Part shown: positions 1 to 11,475 of the stretch, piece after piece | Layout: every line of letters starts with the position of its first letter | How positions within the stretch are numbered: position 1 is the stretch's first letter | From: Akebia trifoliata | Lineage: Eukaryota; Streptophyta; Magnoliopsida; Ranunculales; Lardizabalaceae | NCBI GenBank assembly: GCA_017979445.1 | Contig: CM030710.1 | Span: 10,464,248 to 10,528,247, forward strand | Reading direction: 5' to 3' | DNA length: 64,000 bases | Translations under genes and position numbers: made by a program | Notes under the pieces: model-generated | The model's database searches: none | Seen by the model: the letters and a program-made list of their open reading frames with translations, nothing else | Told to the model about the DNA's origin: nothing

Positions 1-718
1 TTTTAACCACCTCGATTTCCGTGCATGTGTTTCAATTCTTTCTCATAGAGATTATAAGGAACTCTCAAGTTCTATTAGTAATCGTAGATTGTGAAATTTG
101 AATTTAGGATTTTATTAAAAATTTGTGGTGTGTTTTCAAAAATTTAGAATTTAATTGATTATTTCAAATTCACGCCAGAATTTGCATATTTGATATGTCT
201 AATTGTATTTTGTAAAAACTTATATGTGGGTAGGATATTTCAACGGGTTATTTCCGTCAGTTGGTCATGTGCACCGTTCGGACCCCGTTTTGATCTAAGT
301 TTTGTACTTTTTCAATGTTATTGATAAAAATGAATTTCATAATTGGAAAAATATATTCAATGAACTCAAATTGAGTTGATGAATGTCAGCAAGTGGATAT
401 TTTGTTTGAAAGATAGAAAACAGTAAAAATAAAAAAAGAAAAAGAAAAAGAAAAAATGGTATGAAACGGTAAAATGTCAGTCATACCCGAGGGGTGATGT
501 CTGCATTTTACATTATTGTGTTATGTATAGGTTGGTGAATGGATATCCATGGATAATGTTACTAGTTGCATGTTTATTTACTTTCTTTTAGCGTGAGGTA
601 CTGTTTAATTTTCCTTTCTGTTATTTATTTTAAGCCGAGTGGCCACAATTGCATGGTAGGAAACTTGATATCTATTCTTACCTTTGTATTGTTAATTTCT
701 CTTTTGTTTTCAAATGAA

Positions 719-761
<43 letters not shown>

Positions 762-1803
762 TATTTTGTGAGCTGTTAAAGTATTTGTTAATGCTAAAGG
801 GATAGTCCGTCATATCATCCGGAGTGGCGTACTATCTTGAGATGTACGATAGGAACCACCAAGCTCATACTTGGTATGGGACGCGTATGAGAGTGGAGTC
901 ACAATTAGAATCCAGGTTATTCCTCTCTATCTTTATCAGTGAACTTGTAATGTAAAGGTGGTATCATACGAATGATTTGTATATTTGGGAATCACATGCA
1001 CGCCTGATAGGCATAGACGAAGATGATTAGTGAGTGATCACTAACAATCCATAGTAGTCAAACGTTCTGATATATCGAAAAGAGACCCATTGCTTACGGT
1101 CACGTCAAACGATCAGCCTAAGTTGGATAAATGGTCCCGCAAGTATGGTGAACTGCGACCGATCACAAAATCAGGAACTAAGACTTATTATGAAACTTCA
1201 TACCCCGACTAGGAGTGATCCAGTCGTGAATCCCAACTCTATAATTCCACTACTCCACTATTGTGTATTATGTATATGTTGCCTTATTTTGATATATAAA
1301 CTAAAATGCATGTTTAATATGTTAATTTGATCAATTAGATTTGTATAAAAAGAGAATGTTATAGTGAGTACTACTGATCGAACTAATGTGAGTTTTAAAA
1401 TGTTTAGTCGCTAATCCCAGGCTATATGTACCAGGTAATCGTAGTTTCTTCTGTAAAATTTTGTATATTTTAAAATGATTCAGTATGTTTATTCGTTCAT
1501 GTTAGGAGAGGTTATTGGCAGAAATTATTTGCTTTCCTACTAGGTAACCATTGTTACTCACCCTTTCTTTCTCCATTTTTTTTAGTTTTAGATTCAGAGC
1601 GTGACGAGGCAGGTATAGAGCACAAGTGATGATCATCTGGTGGGTCAGATAGACAACTAGAGTTCGTCACCTGGTGAATTTTGGGATTATACTTGATTTA
1701 TCCAAGAATGTTATAGATTTGTGTTGAGCGTTAGCATTTTTGTTAGAGTGAGGAATTTTTGTATTCTCCCGTATTTAAATTTCTTCTTCCTCACTCTGAT
1801 CTA

Positions 1804-1866
<63 letters not shown>

Positions 1867-2051
1867 AGGCTTCCGTTGTTATTATATTTTTTATATATGT
1901 GCAGGATAATGTATGTCGTTTATCAGGTGCAGGTTGAACGCCTTGGAATGCTAACATAAATAGAGAAGAATATGCCAAAATTTTGAGGTGCCACCTAGTG
2001 CCTCGAAATCTGACATGGGGGTTTTGTGTTAGCGTTTGGTGAGGTGCCACA
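1..2051 (+). repeat. Left (5') LTR of Tekay-like element, truncated by window edge
   Basis: It aligns base for base, with scattered substitutions, to 6139-8124 and ends in GTGCCACA. It contains a TA dinucleotide tract near 724-757 and a longer one at 1803-1862; the second is almost absent from the other LTR, so the tract changed after insertion. No gene is supported: the small ORFs here are read through the TA tracts. Confidence 0.85.
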
Positions 2052-2053
2052 GA

Positions 2054-2065
2054 TGGTATCAGAAT
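2054..2065 (+). other. Primer binding site (tRNA-iMet type) of Tekay-like element
   Basis: TGGTATCAGAAT lies two bases after the left LTR end. It matches the common plant initiator-methionine PBS TGGTATCAGAGC in the first ten bases. Confidence 0.85.
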
Positions 2066-3239
2066 ATAACATTAGATCCGTATGTGATATAGATCTGTTG
2101 TGTTTTGGACAATAGGCTGATACCACAAACATTAGAGCAATAATCATAGAGTGTCACTAGGTATTTGATTTTCGAGCTAATTCGTAGTTTCGTATTGGAA
2201 TTACGAGTTCTTCCATGTCAATAAGTCTAGGTTACGAATAAACACAAGCGAGAGGAGTTCTTCCGTGTCAGTAAGCCTAGGATAGAATTTTAGGTTTGTT
2301 ATATTAGTAATGGAAATTGAGTCTATTACTAAGTTTCATGCTACGGTAGCAATTCATAGTTACGTAAGTACGATTTTGGCCTTATTCTGATAAGTGCTTT
2401 GTTACGGATAAACACAAGCGAGAAGAGTGGACGAGGTAGAGGTTGAAACCCAATAGAGACAAGGCAAGTTCTGGATCAGACCACTAACCCGATAGCACAG
2501 TTAATGTCATTTATAATATAGATGGCTAGGTCTAATGTCAAGTTGAGAGAGAAAATATGAATAATACAACCACCACCATCTCAAAGCCAAGTAGAAGGAA
2601 GCCAATTAGTATCTAATAAGAGACAAACAATTACGAAACTAGCAAATTCATAGGAAAAATAACTATACGTGAGGAGTGATATTATAGACATACCAACTAA
2701 ATGGATGGAAAACTTTCATAAGAAACAACAACATATACTACTAAATCGATTGAGAGAATGACTTGTAATATATTACGAATGTGGCAAATTAAAAAATAAA
2801 GAAGAGCAATGTTTGGGTCGACATCAACCGATTAAGGATGCGTGACTCAAAAAGATGCTAGATAAGCCAATTCAGGAAATAATAAGGCCACCAGATTTTA
2901 ATAAAGTTGATAACGTACTCATGCCATCCCAAACAGATAAGACTAGCAATCGGAAGTGAGAAATGGTACAAGACTTACCACGATTGCAAGACGCACCACT
3001 AAATCCAAGAAATGAGAGAGCGTTGGATTTCTTCGCAAAAGACAAATATTATTCCACCTCAGGGACCACTAGCATAGGTCGTGCCTTTGAAGAATGAGAG
3101 AATTCTCCAGTCTAAAGGACAAGTAAATCTAGGGATGTGGTTGTAGAATTTTCAATGATTACATCCACAGAGATTTGAGGGTTTTTCCAATCCGATTGAG
3201 GTAAATGAGTGGGTTTGGAAGACCTGAGATATTTTGAGT

Positions 3240-4050
3240 GCCATGTAGTGCCCGAGAGATCAATGGGTGACGGTGACTTTATTCGAATTGGACGAGGATG
3301 GCAGTTATTAGTAACGTTTTGACAGGAATGTATTGGGAGATGGATCGTTTGAGTGGGTGGCCTTCGAGAGGATGTTTGTTGATAGATTTATATCCGAGAC
3401 TACTTAAGAAATCAAACAGTAAGAATTTTTGGGATTAGTGCAGGGTAATCTATCGATTACAGACTATGGTATGATGTTCACTAGGTTGTCACGATATGTG
3501 TTTGAGCTTAACCTGACAGATTTGCAAAAGGCCCGTAGATTCTTTAGAGGACCACAACCCTACCTAGGGGCCAAGAGGTCGATGATTGAGATTACCAATT
3601 ATAGAGATACGATGAGTTGAACTTAGAAGGTAGAGTGAGGGGAAATGGAGTTACAGACCTCCAGGGGGCAAATTAGTCGACCTTAGACTTTTTTTCTCCC
3701 AGATTAGATCTGGCCAAGAGACTGATGGATTCGAGGCCAATCTCCCCCGGATCAGTATATCCATAATATAGAACTCCTCTACTACCAAGTTGTAGAGTCC
3801 CCTATCATTGAGTTATAGAGAAGTTGGAGCTCCAATGACGCCAACAGGGCTAGAGAAACCAACAAGAAAGGTTCAGAGCCTACTGAACCTAGTTTACCAA
3901 CTGCCCACAAAATCCACGAAGACAAAGTTATTGACATGTTACGTATGTGGTCAGGTGGGACATATCAGGAGAAAATATCCTCTATCACAATCACGTGCAA
4001 GGGTTGTGACCCAGGAGAAAGTACATGTTTCCAACAAAATTTTGGAAAGT
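3240..4050 (+). pseudogene. Gag relic of Tekay-like element
   Basis: The plus strand encodes a degenerate retrotransposon gag. A block around 3340-3620 reads as the conserved gag helix region (VQGNLSITDYGMMFTRLSRY, then KARRFFRGPQPYL). About 300 bases on, near 3940-3990, a CCHC-like zinc knuckle reads CYVCGQVGHIRRKY; the last cysteine is replaced by tyrosine. Stops and frameshifts interrupt the frame (for example before 3429 and at 3618). In an intact element Gag would form the cytoplasmic virus-like particle and bind RNA through the knuckle. The copy cannot be functional. Confidence 0.75.
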
Positions 4051-4454
4051 ACAATTTTTAATTATAATATTAAAAAGTGGAGTTATATTCAACACTAGTT
4101 CTTCTAGATCATATAATTCTACTGAGAGTTTGCACACTTGCTAAAGCTAGAAACTACTGACACGGATCGAGTAATGAAATTATCTATACCATTAAGAGGC
4201 CTTACGAAGAAAGAATGAGATTTTTGGAAGATCATTTAAGAACTTGCAAAACATAGGTGTTAGAATAATTGTAAAGTTTGAGAAAACAAGTGTGATTTGT
4301 AAGGCTAGTGAAGTGACTATGTTGCAAGTGAAAATATGTGTGATGTAGGCAAGATAAAGTTAAATGAATAAGGTTTAATCAATATTACAATGATATCTAA
4401 GTAGTATCTAGTAGAAGTTATAATTTTGGGGTAGAGTAAGAAAATGTGTGTCTT

Positions 4455-4580
4455 GCAAAATGATTCTACCACCGCAAGTCGAGCTAGCCTTCAAGGTGTT
4501 CCACGTGTCTATGTTGAAAAAGTATTTGTCAGATCCTTCACATGTGATTAATTAGCAAGACAATTTATTGGATGTGTTTA
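4455..4580 (+). pseudogene. Integrase C-terminal scrap of Tekay-like element
   Basis: The plus frame reads VFHVSMLKKYLSDPSHVI, a hallmark of the C-terminal end of chromovirus integrase. It lies only about 400 bases after the gag zinc knuckle, so protease, RT, RNase H and the integrase core have been deleted. From here to 5204 no coding segment is recognisable; that stretch is the expected 3' untranslated part. Confidence 0.7.
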
Positions 4581-5204
4581 AAGAAGAAGTGTAAGTTGGT
4601 TGATGTAAGGTAAAATGGGAAGTATATATATATATATCTTGAATTAGAGTTGATGAGTAAAAAGATGTGATGTAGGATTTATCCCCTCGAGTAAGATTTT
4701 AAATTATAAAGATTATGAGAGAGGTTTTAATAACATATCACAATAAATAAAAAGTAGAATATTGAATTGAATATAAAGATAGTGGTGTGTTTGCAGTAAA
4801 TCTATGCATTGAGGAGTAATATTCATGACAATTATGAGTAAGACATAATAGACGGTGTAATTGGGGAGAAAAATAAAGATAAAGAATAGAGAAGATGTGA
4901 AAAGATTGCTGTTGATAGATATTGGTGGGAAAGTGAGATAATGTGAGTTGATTATTATCTTAGGATTTTACAAATAATGGATTTGTTAGAGTATGAGTTT
5001 GAATCAAAGTGATTAATTAATGAATGTGTTGGATTGACGCAATATAGGTTACATAAGGTTATGAATTATAAATGAGATTGACTTGGAATCAAGAATAGAT
5101 GATTGACATAAGGTTATGTATTGTTCATTATACATGTTGTGTTAGTATGGTGATGATAAATTTTGATAAGGTATGATTTCAATTTTGATGACGAAATTTT
5201 TATT

Positions 5205-5219
5205 GGGGGGGGGGGAGAA
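5205..5219 (+). other. Polypurine tract of Tekay-like element
   Basis: A run of 11 G followed by AGAA sits directly before the TG that opens the right LTR. This is the expected place of the plus-strand primer. Confidence 0.8.
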
Positions 5220-6852
5220 TGTAAAACCCAGAATTTCTGATTCGTATCTCGAGAAAAATAAATAGTAAAATTTTAAGAAAATCTTGAAAGTGGGACTTAG
5301 GGGTAAAACTTTATGATGTTTCTGATCATTTTTAATGGATTCTGACCTCACCATTGAATTCAAAATGGTCGAAAAATATGATTTAGCCTATAAGGATGTT
5401 CAAATGCAAATCCGAACAGAAAAGTGTCAAAATCCTCAATTGTCGAGTCGGATCAGGCTAAAATAATGACTTTTTTTAGAATTTTTTTTTTAAAATTCAA
5501 TCATATCATTGGGTTCGTAACAAAAAATTATTGAATATGGACTATTTATTTGTCATTTTTGAAGCACAAAAAGTCGAATTATCGTCAAAAACGAAAATGA
5601 CGTTAATTTTAGGAGTCACCTCAGGCCAAAAATGTAAATTTTTTTAGAGATAAAATTTATAAAAATTGACCACACTATTAAATTCAAAACGAAAAATTAT
5701 ACGAAATATAGTAACAATAAGCAAAATACCTATTTCATCCTAGAATTTATATAAATAAAACTTTTTAATTTTTTTTCTCATCATCTTCCCCAACTTGTCC
5801 AAACAGCTGCGACATATGAAACGAATTTTTTTTTTTTTTTACTGATCTCCCACCTTAGATCCACGACTTACGGTTCGTCATTGATGATCGATGTAGAAGG
5901 AAAAAAGATCCACAGCCTCGACATCTATGAAACCCACCCAAGATCTTTTCGTTGCACTTTCTTTTTCATTCCATATCGTCAAAAATCAGTCGTATTTATA
6001 TACGGAAGTTTCAAAACTTTGACCTCGGATTTCATCTGTTTTGAGATCAAACCGTCCTTTGTCGCAGAAGGGAGAAAAGATTATAGCGTTGAGATCTTCG
6101 AAACCATCGGGTCAAACTCAAAATTCAATATCCTTAAAGTTTGAATCACCTCGATTTTCGTGCATGTTTTTCAATTCTTTCGCATAGACATTGTAAGGAA
6201 CTCTCAATTTCTATTAGTAATCGTAGATTATGAAAATTGCATTTAGGATTTTATTAAAAATTTGTGGTGTATTTTCAAAAATTTAGAATTTAATTGATTA
6301 TTTCAAATTCACGTCAGAATTTGCATATTTGATATGTCTAATTGTATTTTGTAAAAACTTATATGTGGGTAGGATATTTCAACAGGTTATTTCCGTCAAT
6401 TGGTCATGTGCACCGTTCGGACCCCGTTTTGATCTAAATTTTGTACTTTTTCAATGTTATTGATAAAAATGAATTTCATAATTGAAAAAATGATTTAATA
6501 TTCAATGAACTCAAATTGAGTTGATGAATATCAGAAAGTGGATATTTTGTTTGAAAGATTGAAAACGATAAAAATCAAAAAAAAAAAAAAGGGTATGAAA
6601 CGGTAAAATGTTAGTCACACCTGAGGGGTGATGTCTGCATTTTACATTGTTGTGTTGTGTGTAGGTTGGTGAATGGATATCCAGGGATAATGTTACTGGT
6701 TGCATATTTATTTACTTTCTTTTAGCGCAAGGCGCTGTTTACTTTTCCTTTCTGTTATTTATTTTAGGCCGGGTGGCCACAATTACATGGTAGGAAACTA
6801 GATATCTATTCTCAACTTTGTATTATTAATTTCTCTTTTATTTTCAAATGAA

Positions 6853-6903
<51 letters not shown>

Positions 6904-8124
6904 TATTTTGTGAGCTGTTAAAGAGTTTGTTAATGCTTGAAGGGATAATGCGTCATATCATCCGGAGTGGTGTACTATCCTGGGATGTACGATAAGAACC
7001 ACCAAGCTCATACATAGTATGGGACACGTATGAGAGTGGAGTCACAACTGGAATTCGAGTTATTCTTCTCTATCTTTATTAGTGAACATGTAATGTAAAG
7101 GTGGTATCATACGAATGATTTGTATATTTGGGAATCACATGCACGCCTGATAGGAATAGACGAAGATAATTAGTCAGTGATCATTAACAATCTATAGTAG
7201 TCAAACGTTCTGACACATCAAAAAGAGACCCATTGGTTACGGTCACGTCAAACGGCCAGCCTGAGCTGGATAAATGGTCCCGCAAGTGTGGTAAACTGCG
7301 ACCAGTTACAAAATCAGAAACTAAGACTTATTATGAAACTTCATGTCCCGACTAGGAACGATCCAGTCGTGAATCCCAACTCTCTAATTCCACTACTCCA
7401 CCATTGTGTATTATGTATATGTTGCCTTATTTTGATATATAAACAAAAATGCATGTTTATTGTTTTAATTTGATCAATTAGATTTGTATAAAAAGATAAT
7501 GTTATAGTAAGTACTGTTGATCGATGTAATGTGAGTTTTAAAATGTTTAGTCACTAATCACTGGCTATATGTACCAATTAATCGTAGTTTCTTCTGTAAA
7601 ATTTTGTATATTTTAAAATGATTCAGTATGTTTATTCGTTCATATTAGGAAATGTTATTGACAGAAATTATTTGCTTCCTTACTGGGTAACCATTGTTAC
7701 TCACCCTTTCCTTCTCCATTCTTTTTAGATTCAGATTAAGAGTGTGGCGAGGCAGGTATAGAGCACATGTAAGGATCATCTGGTGGGTCAGATAGACAAT
7801 CAGAGTCCGTCACCTGGTGAGTATTGAGATCATACTCGATTTATCCAAGAGTGTTATAGATTTGTGTTGAGCGCTAGGACTTTTGTTAGAGTGAGGAATT
7901 TTTGTATAATCCCGTCTATAAATTTCTTCTTCTACACTCTAATCTATCGTTCGTTATTAGATATATATAGGCTTCCACTATTATTATATTTTTTATATAT
8001 ATGCAGGATAATGTATGTCGTTTATCAGGTGTAGGTTGAACGCCTTGGAATGCTAACATAAACAGAGGAGACCATGTCAAAATTTGACATAGGGTTTTGT
8101 ATTAGCGTTTGGCGGGGCGCTACA
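5220..8124 (+). repeat. Right (3') LTR of Tekay-like element, complete
   Basis: The repeat starts TGTAAAACCC and ends GCGCTACA, 2905 bp long. Its last two kilobases match the left LTR. A TA tract lies at 6857-6898. A short ORF at 5881-6144 has no recognisable domain and is probably fortuitous leader sequence of the LTR. Confidence 0.85.
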
Positions 8125-8479
8125 ACTGATTTGAAAAGATTGAAAGTTATAACAATTATAATTTTCAAAATAGTTTTGCATAAATAAAATCCTACCTAAG
8201 AATTAAGAAACAACTTTAAAACGTCCAAATCTAATAGTGAAATCCTAATCTGAATCTGAACTTTCAGTGACCTATGCCTTCTTCTGCTCAATATAGGCCA
8301 ACATCTATCTCTGTTACTCAATCAACAGTTACTAATCAGTCTGCAGTCCTTGTAGCGCTGATTGATTGGTTTGGTTGAGAATTGTCTTGAAGTGGAAGAG
8401 AATAAGAAAGAGATTAGGGTTAGTTTTTTTTTTTTTTGAGAAAGTTGTTTCCAACTACACTACTTATTAAAACAAAAAC

Positions 8480-9557
8480 ACATGGGTTGCCTCCCAAGCA
8501 GCACTAAGTTTAAATTCTTCAGTCGGACACATGGATTTTCTAACATTTAATTTTAAGGACACGACGATCGACTTCCCACCCCAAATGATAGGTAAATAGA
8601 TTTTTACCATTGTTAGGACATGAGAATGATTTTTTTAAATGATCAACATCCCTCGTTTATCCTCAGTTCTTAGTGTCATCACGTTGTCAAAATAGTTCTC
8701 AACCATCGTATTTTCTAAGAGAATGGAAGTTGTAAGATAGGCAGGGTCTTTACAATCTCGTGAAAGGATAGACTGGATGGGGTACGAGGTTAGATCAGTA
8801 ATGGTCGGAATTGGTGTGACTAATAAATTATAGTTCATCCTTGGTTCTTCCCAAACAACAGTTTCCTCTGATAGTGGATCAGTTTCCTTAGCCAAATTTG
8901 TACAATTGGTTAGCTCATTGGGAATTTAAAACATTGGTTTGCTCTCGGGGGTTATCTCATTTGAAAATTGATCATTCTCTCTTTCTTGTAAGGGCACAAT
9001 AAACTGACCTAGTTGAACTTCCATCATTGTTTCGATTGGAACTATAACCTCATTGGTTTAAATTTAAACTTCTATTGAGACGAGATTATCAATTATTGAT
9101 GGACAATCTTCGAAATCTTCAAAAAAGTATAACTGGTTACTAAGGTTATTTTGAAAGAATGGTTGATTTTCTAGGTTGGAGATATCCTCATTTTCGAATT
9201 TATCAAAATTTCCTTCTTCTAAAGATAGCGCTAGGTGACTCAATTGAGTTCCTATGCTAGCTAAGGCTTGACCTATGTCCTGTTGTTGATGGAGCTATTG
9301 TTGTTGGATGAACTGTTGTTGTTGATTTAACCACTCAGTCATCAAGAATTCTAATGATGAAGTTGGAGGAATGACAAAAATGAGTCATTGAATGTTGACT
9401 CTGGCTCTACAACTCTATATTAGAAGAAATGTTGAGAATCATAGGATTGTAGGGGAATTATGGTTGGATTAATCATCAAGGTGTTGTGCATATAAAAATC
9501 CTCATGGTTACCAAAATGACTACCCTGAGTAAATTCGTTCTGATTAGGTATGGTATC
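8480..9557 (-). pseudogene. Gag-like coding relic of element C, 3' segment
   Basis: The minus strand stays nearly open over a kilobase, broken by a few stops. It starts where the solo LTR interrupts it, passes a glutamine-rich stretch near 9340-9290 and continues through the 86-codon open frame at 8635-8895. It ends near 8484-8495 in GGGAGGCAACCC, a sequence I associate with 3' coding ends in Athila-type elements. The upstream exon-like continuation is at 11246-11475 on the far side of the inserted LTR. No enzymatic motif is visible. It could be the C-terminal part of gag or a lineage-specific ORF. Confidence 0.45.
9553..9557 (+). repeat. Target site duplication, left copy (GTATC)
   Basis: GTATC precedes the LTR start TGTAGACACC and is repeated exactly after the LTR end. 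Confidence 0.85.
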
Positions 9558-11245
9558 TGTAGACACCCCATTTTTGCATCCGCCTGATTAATCAACTCGT
9601 CAACCCGATCGCAATGATTCCCAATGATAGATGTTATTTATATTACTTTATTTTGTTACCAGATATGTTTCAGAAATCCGGATGAGGTATCTCGAACTGA
9701 CAAAACTTAGAAACCACGCTACGCTAGGAAAATACGACTCCAGAAACATAGAAATCATCATCTTGCAGACCCAAAAAGAAGCTTCACGATAAAAATCACT
9801 AAAAATTGACCAAATTACCAAAATATCCCTAACATCAAAACAACCCTAAGGCCTACGTTACGATTAGGAAAATCCATTCAAACACATAAAATAACAAATC
9901 GAAACCAAATAAATCATTTCACCAATTTTAACAGAATTTAACAAAATTATGAAAATGCCCCTCATAAAGTTCACAACCATTTCACACAAAAAATTTCATA
10001 AACGACACAAACCAATATTTTCATTGAATTTCTTACGAAAAATCGATTCTAAAACATCCTAGAACATAAAAAATCGACTTAAAACGTGAAAAGTCATCTC
10101 CGGGGGTAAAACGATAATTTCACAATTTACATAATTAAAGGGAAACGTTAATGAAATTAATTTAAAAATTGGAACTAAAAAAATCGATCAATCGGACTCT
10201 TAGGCAAAATTGTTGAGGGTTCGCAAGATATTTCTTCAAGGACCCCTCCATTTGGGGGTCCAAAGAATTAAAGATATAATAGATGGGGGTTCTCAAAAAA
10301 ATTAAAGTCAACCAAACAAGACTAAATTCAAAATTAAAGTCAATTAAGTAAGACTAAAGTCAAAATTAAAGTCAATTAATTAAGACTAAAGTCAATCAAT
10401 TAAGACTAAAGTCAAAATATTAAAGTCAATCAAATAAGATCAAAAGTCAAAATCGTAATAGATTTCCAATTAAATAATAACTCTATTTAATAGAGTTCTA
10501 ACTAAAATATAACTTTACCTAAAATAATTCTAATTAAAATACAACTCTACCTAAAATAATTCTAACTAAAATACAACTCTAACTAAAAGAATTATAATCA
10601 AACACTAATTCTATCTAAATCAACCCTTAAAAAAATCTATAAAAAGAGGTCCTCACACCCTATTTTCATATCAAATCATGAACCCTAAGAGAAGTAGGTT
10701 AAAAAGCCCCCCTAACCTCCTATAAACCCTAGTTTTGGAGTCCCAACTCCTTACTTAATACCCATTCTTCAATTTTAGCCTAAAAAATACCTAAAAACCC
10801 TTCAAAAACACCCCAAAACCTATAACAAACTCGAAAAATCCAGATCAGAAAAGAGATACCTTACCTAGGAGATCAGAAATCAAATCTGGAGACAGAACGA
10901 AGCAAGGAGTACAGTACAAGGAGCAATTTTTGTTGGATCTGAGGGAACAAGGTCTTTGCTATCGAAAATGTATAATTTCTCACTTTTTTTTATTATTTAG
11001 GTTTTTTTAGCAATGTAACTTATTTGGGAAATTAATAGAGACCGGCGTTTGTCGGGCGGGGTTGGTGCCTAACACCTTCCAACCCCGTAACGTGATCTCC
11101 GAACCCGTATTTTTCTTTCGCAGATTAGTTTATTTGCCTTTTAGAGTCAAAATTCGACTCCTAGACCGTAATAACTAGGTGGCGACTCCCAAACCTCAAA
11201 GGTCAAAAGTGGATCCGCACACCCCGCGGATCGAGGGCACTTTCA
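9558..11245 (+). mobile_element. Solo LTR, Tat-type, plus orientation
   Basis: The 1688-bp unit starts TGTAGACACCCC and ends TTTCA, flanked by exact 5-bp duplications GTATC (9553-9557 and 11246-11250). Near its end it carries the GGTGGCGACTCCC block seen at the ends of Tat-lineage LTRs. No PBS or second LTR follows, so it is a solo LTR left by unequal recombination. It splits the element C coding relic, whose frame resumes on both sides. Confidence 0.85.
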
Positions 11246-11475
11246 GTATCCGAGGAAAACCAATTATTTATGTAGTATGGTTGGTCAAACGAACTAAGTA
11301 TAGGCATCCAATAAGAATTTTGAGAATGATGCATATTGGCCTGCATAGCACGAAGCATGGGTAGACTTGGACAATGCTCGGGAGAATAACCGTAGTTATC
11401 AAATAGAATGCACGGGATCCACAATTCTCTCATAAACTCTGTAGCTACGTGTTTTCCATCTTTATGATGACCACG
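11246..11475 (-). pseudogene. Gag-like coding relic of element C, zinc-knuckle segment
   Basis: The minus strand is open across this interval. It includes CILFDNYGYSPEHCP, resembling a C-x(2)-C-x(3)-GH-x(4)-CP zinc knuckle in which the second C and the H have been lost. The frame then runs to NNWFSSDT, where the solo LTR cuts it. The first five bases (11246-11250) are the right copy of the GTATC duplication. Confidence 0.5.

Larger units (their letters stand above)
1..8124 (+). mobile_element. Tekay/Del-like chromovirus LTR retrotransposon, partial, pol deleted
   Basis: Two long direct repeats flank a 3.2-kb interior: 1-2051 matches 6139-8124 closely, and the complete right LTR begins at 5220. 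A tRNA-iMet-type PBS follows the left LTR and a G-run polypurine tract precedes the right one. The interior holds a gag relic with a zinc knuckle and an integrase C-terminal scrap, with no RT between them. Long LTRs, an iMet PBS and this gag type fit the Tekay/Del lineage; that lineage call is from family knowledge, not a search. About 0.9 kb of the left LTR lies outside the window. The base run after the right LTR is ACTGA, but the left target duplication cannot be seen. Confidence 0.8.

Noticed and set aside
1721..2050. ORFs on both strands across the TA tract
   Set aside because: They are IYIYIY translations of a dinucleotide microsatellite.
5881..6144. 87-codon ORF in the Tekay LTR
   Set aside because: No domain is recognisable. 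The position corresponds to LTR sequence mostly outside the window in the other copy, so conservation cannot be tested.
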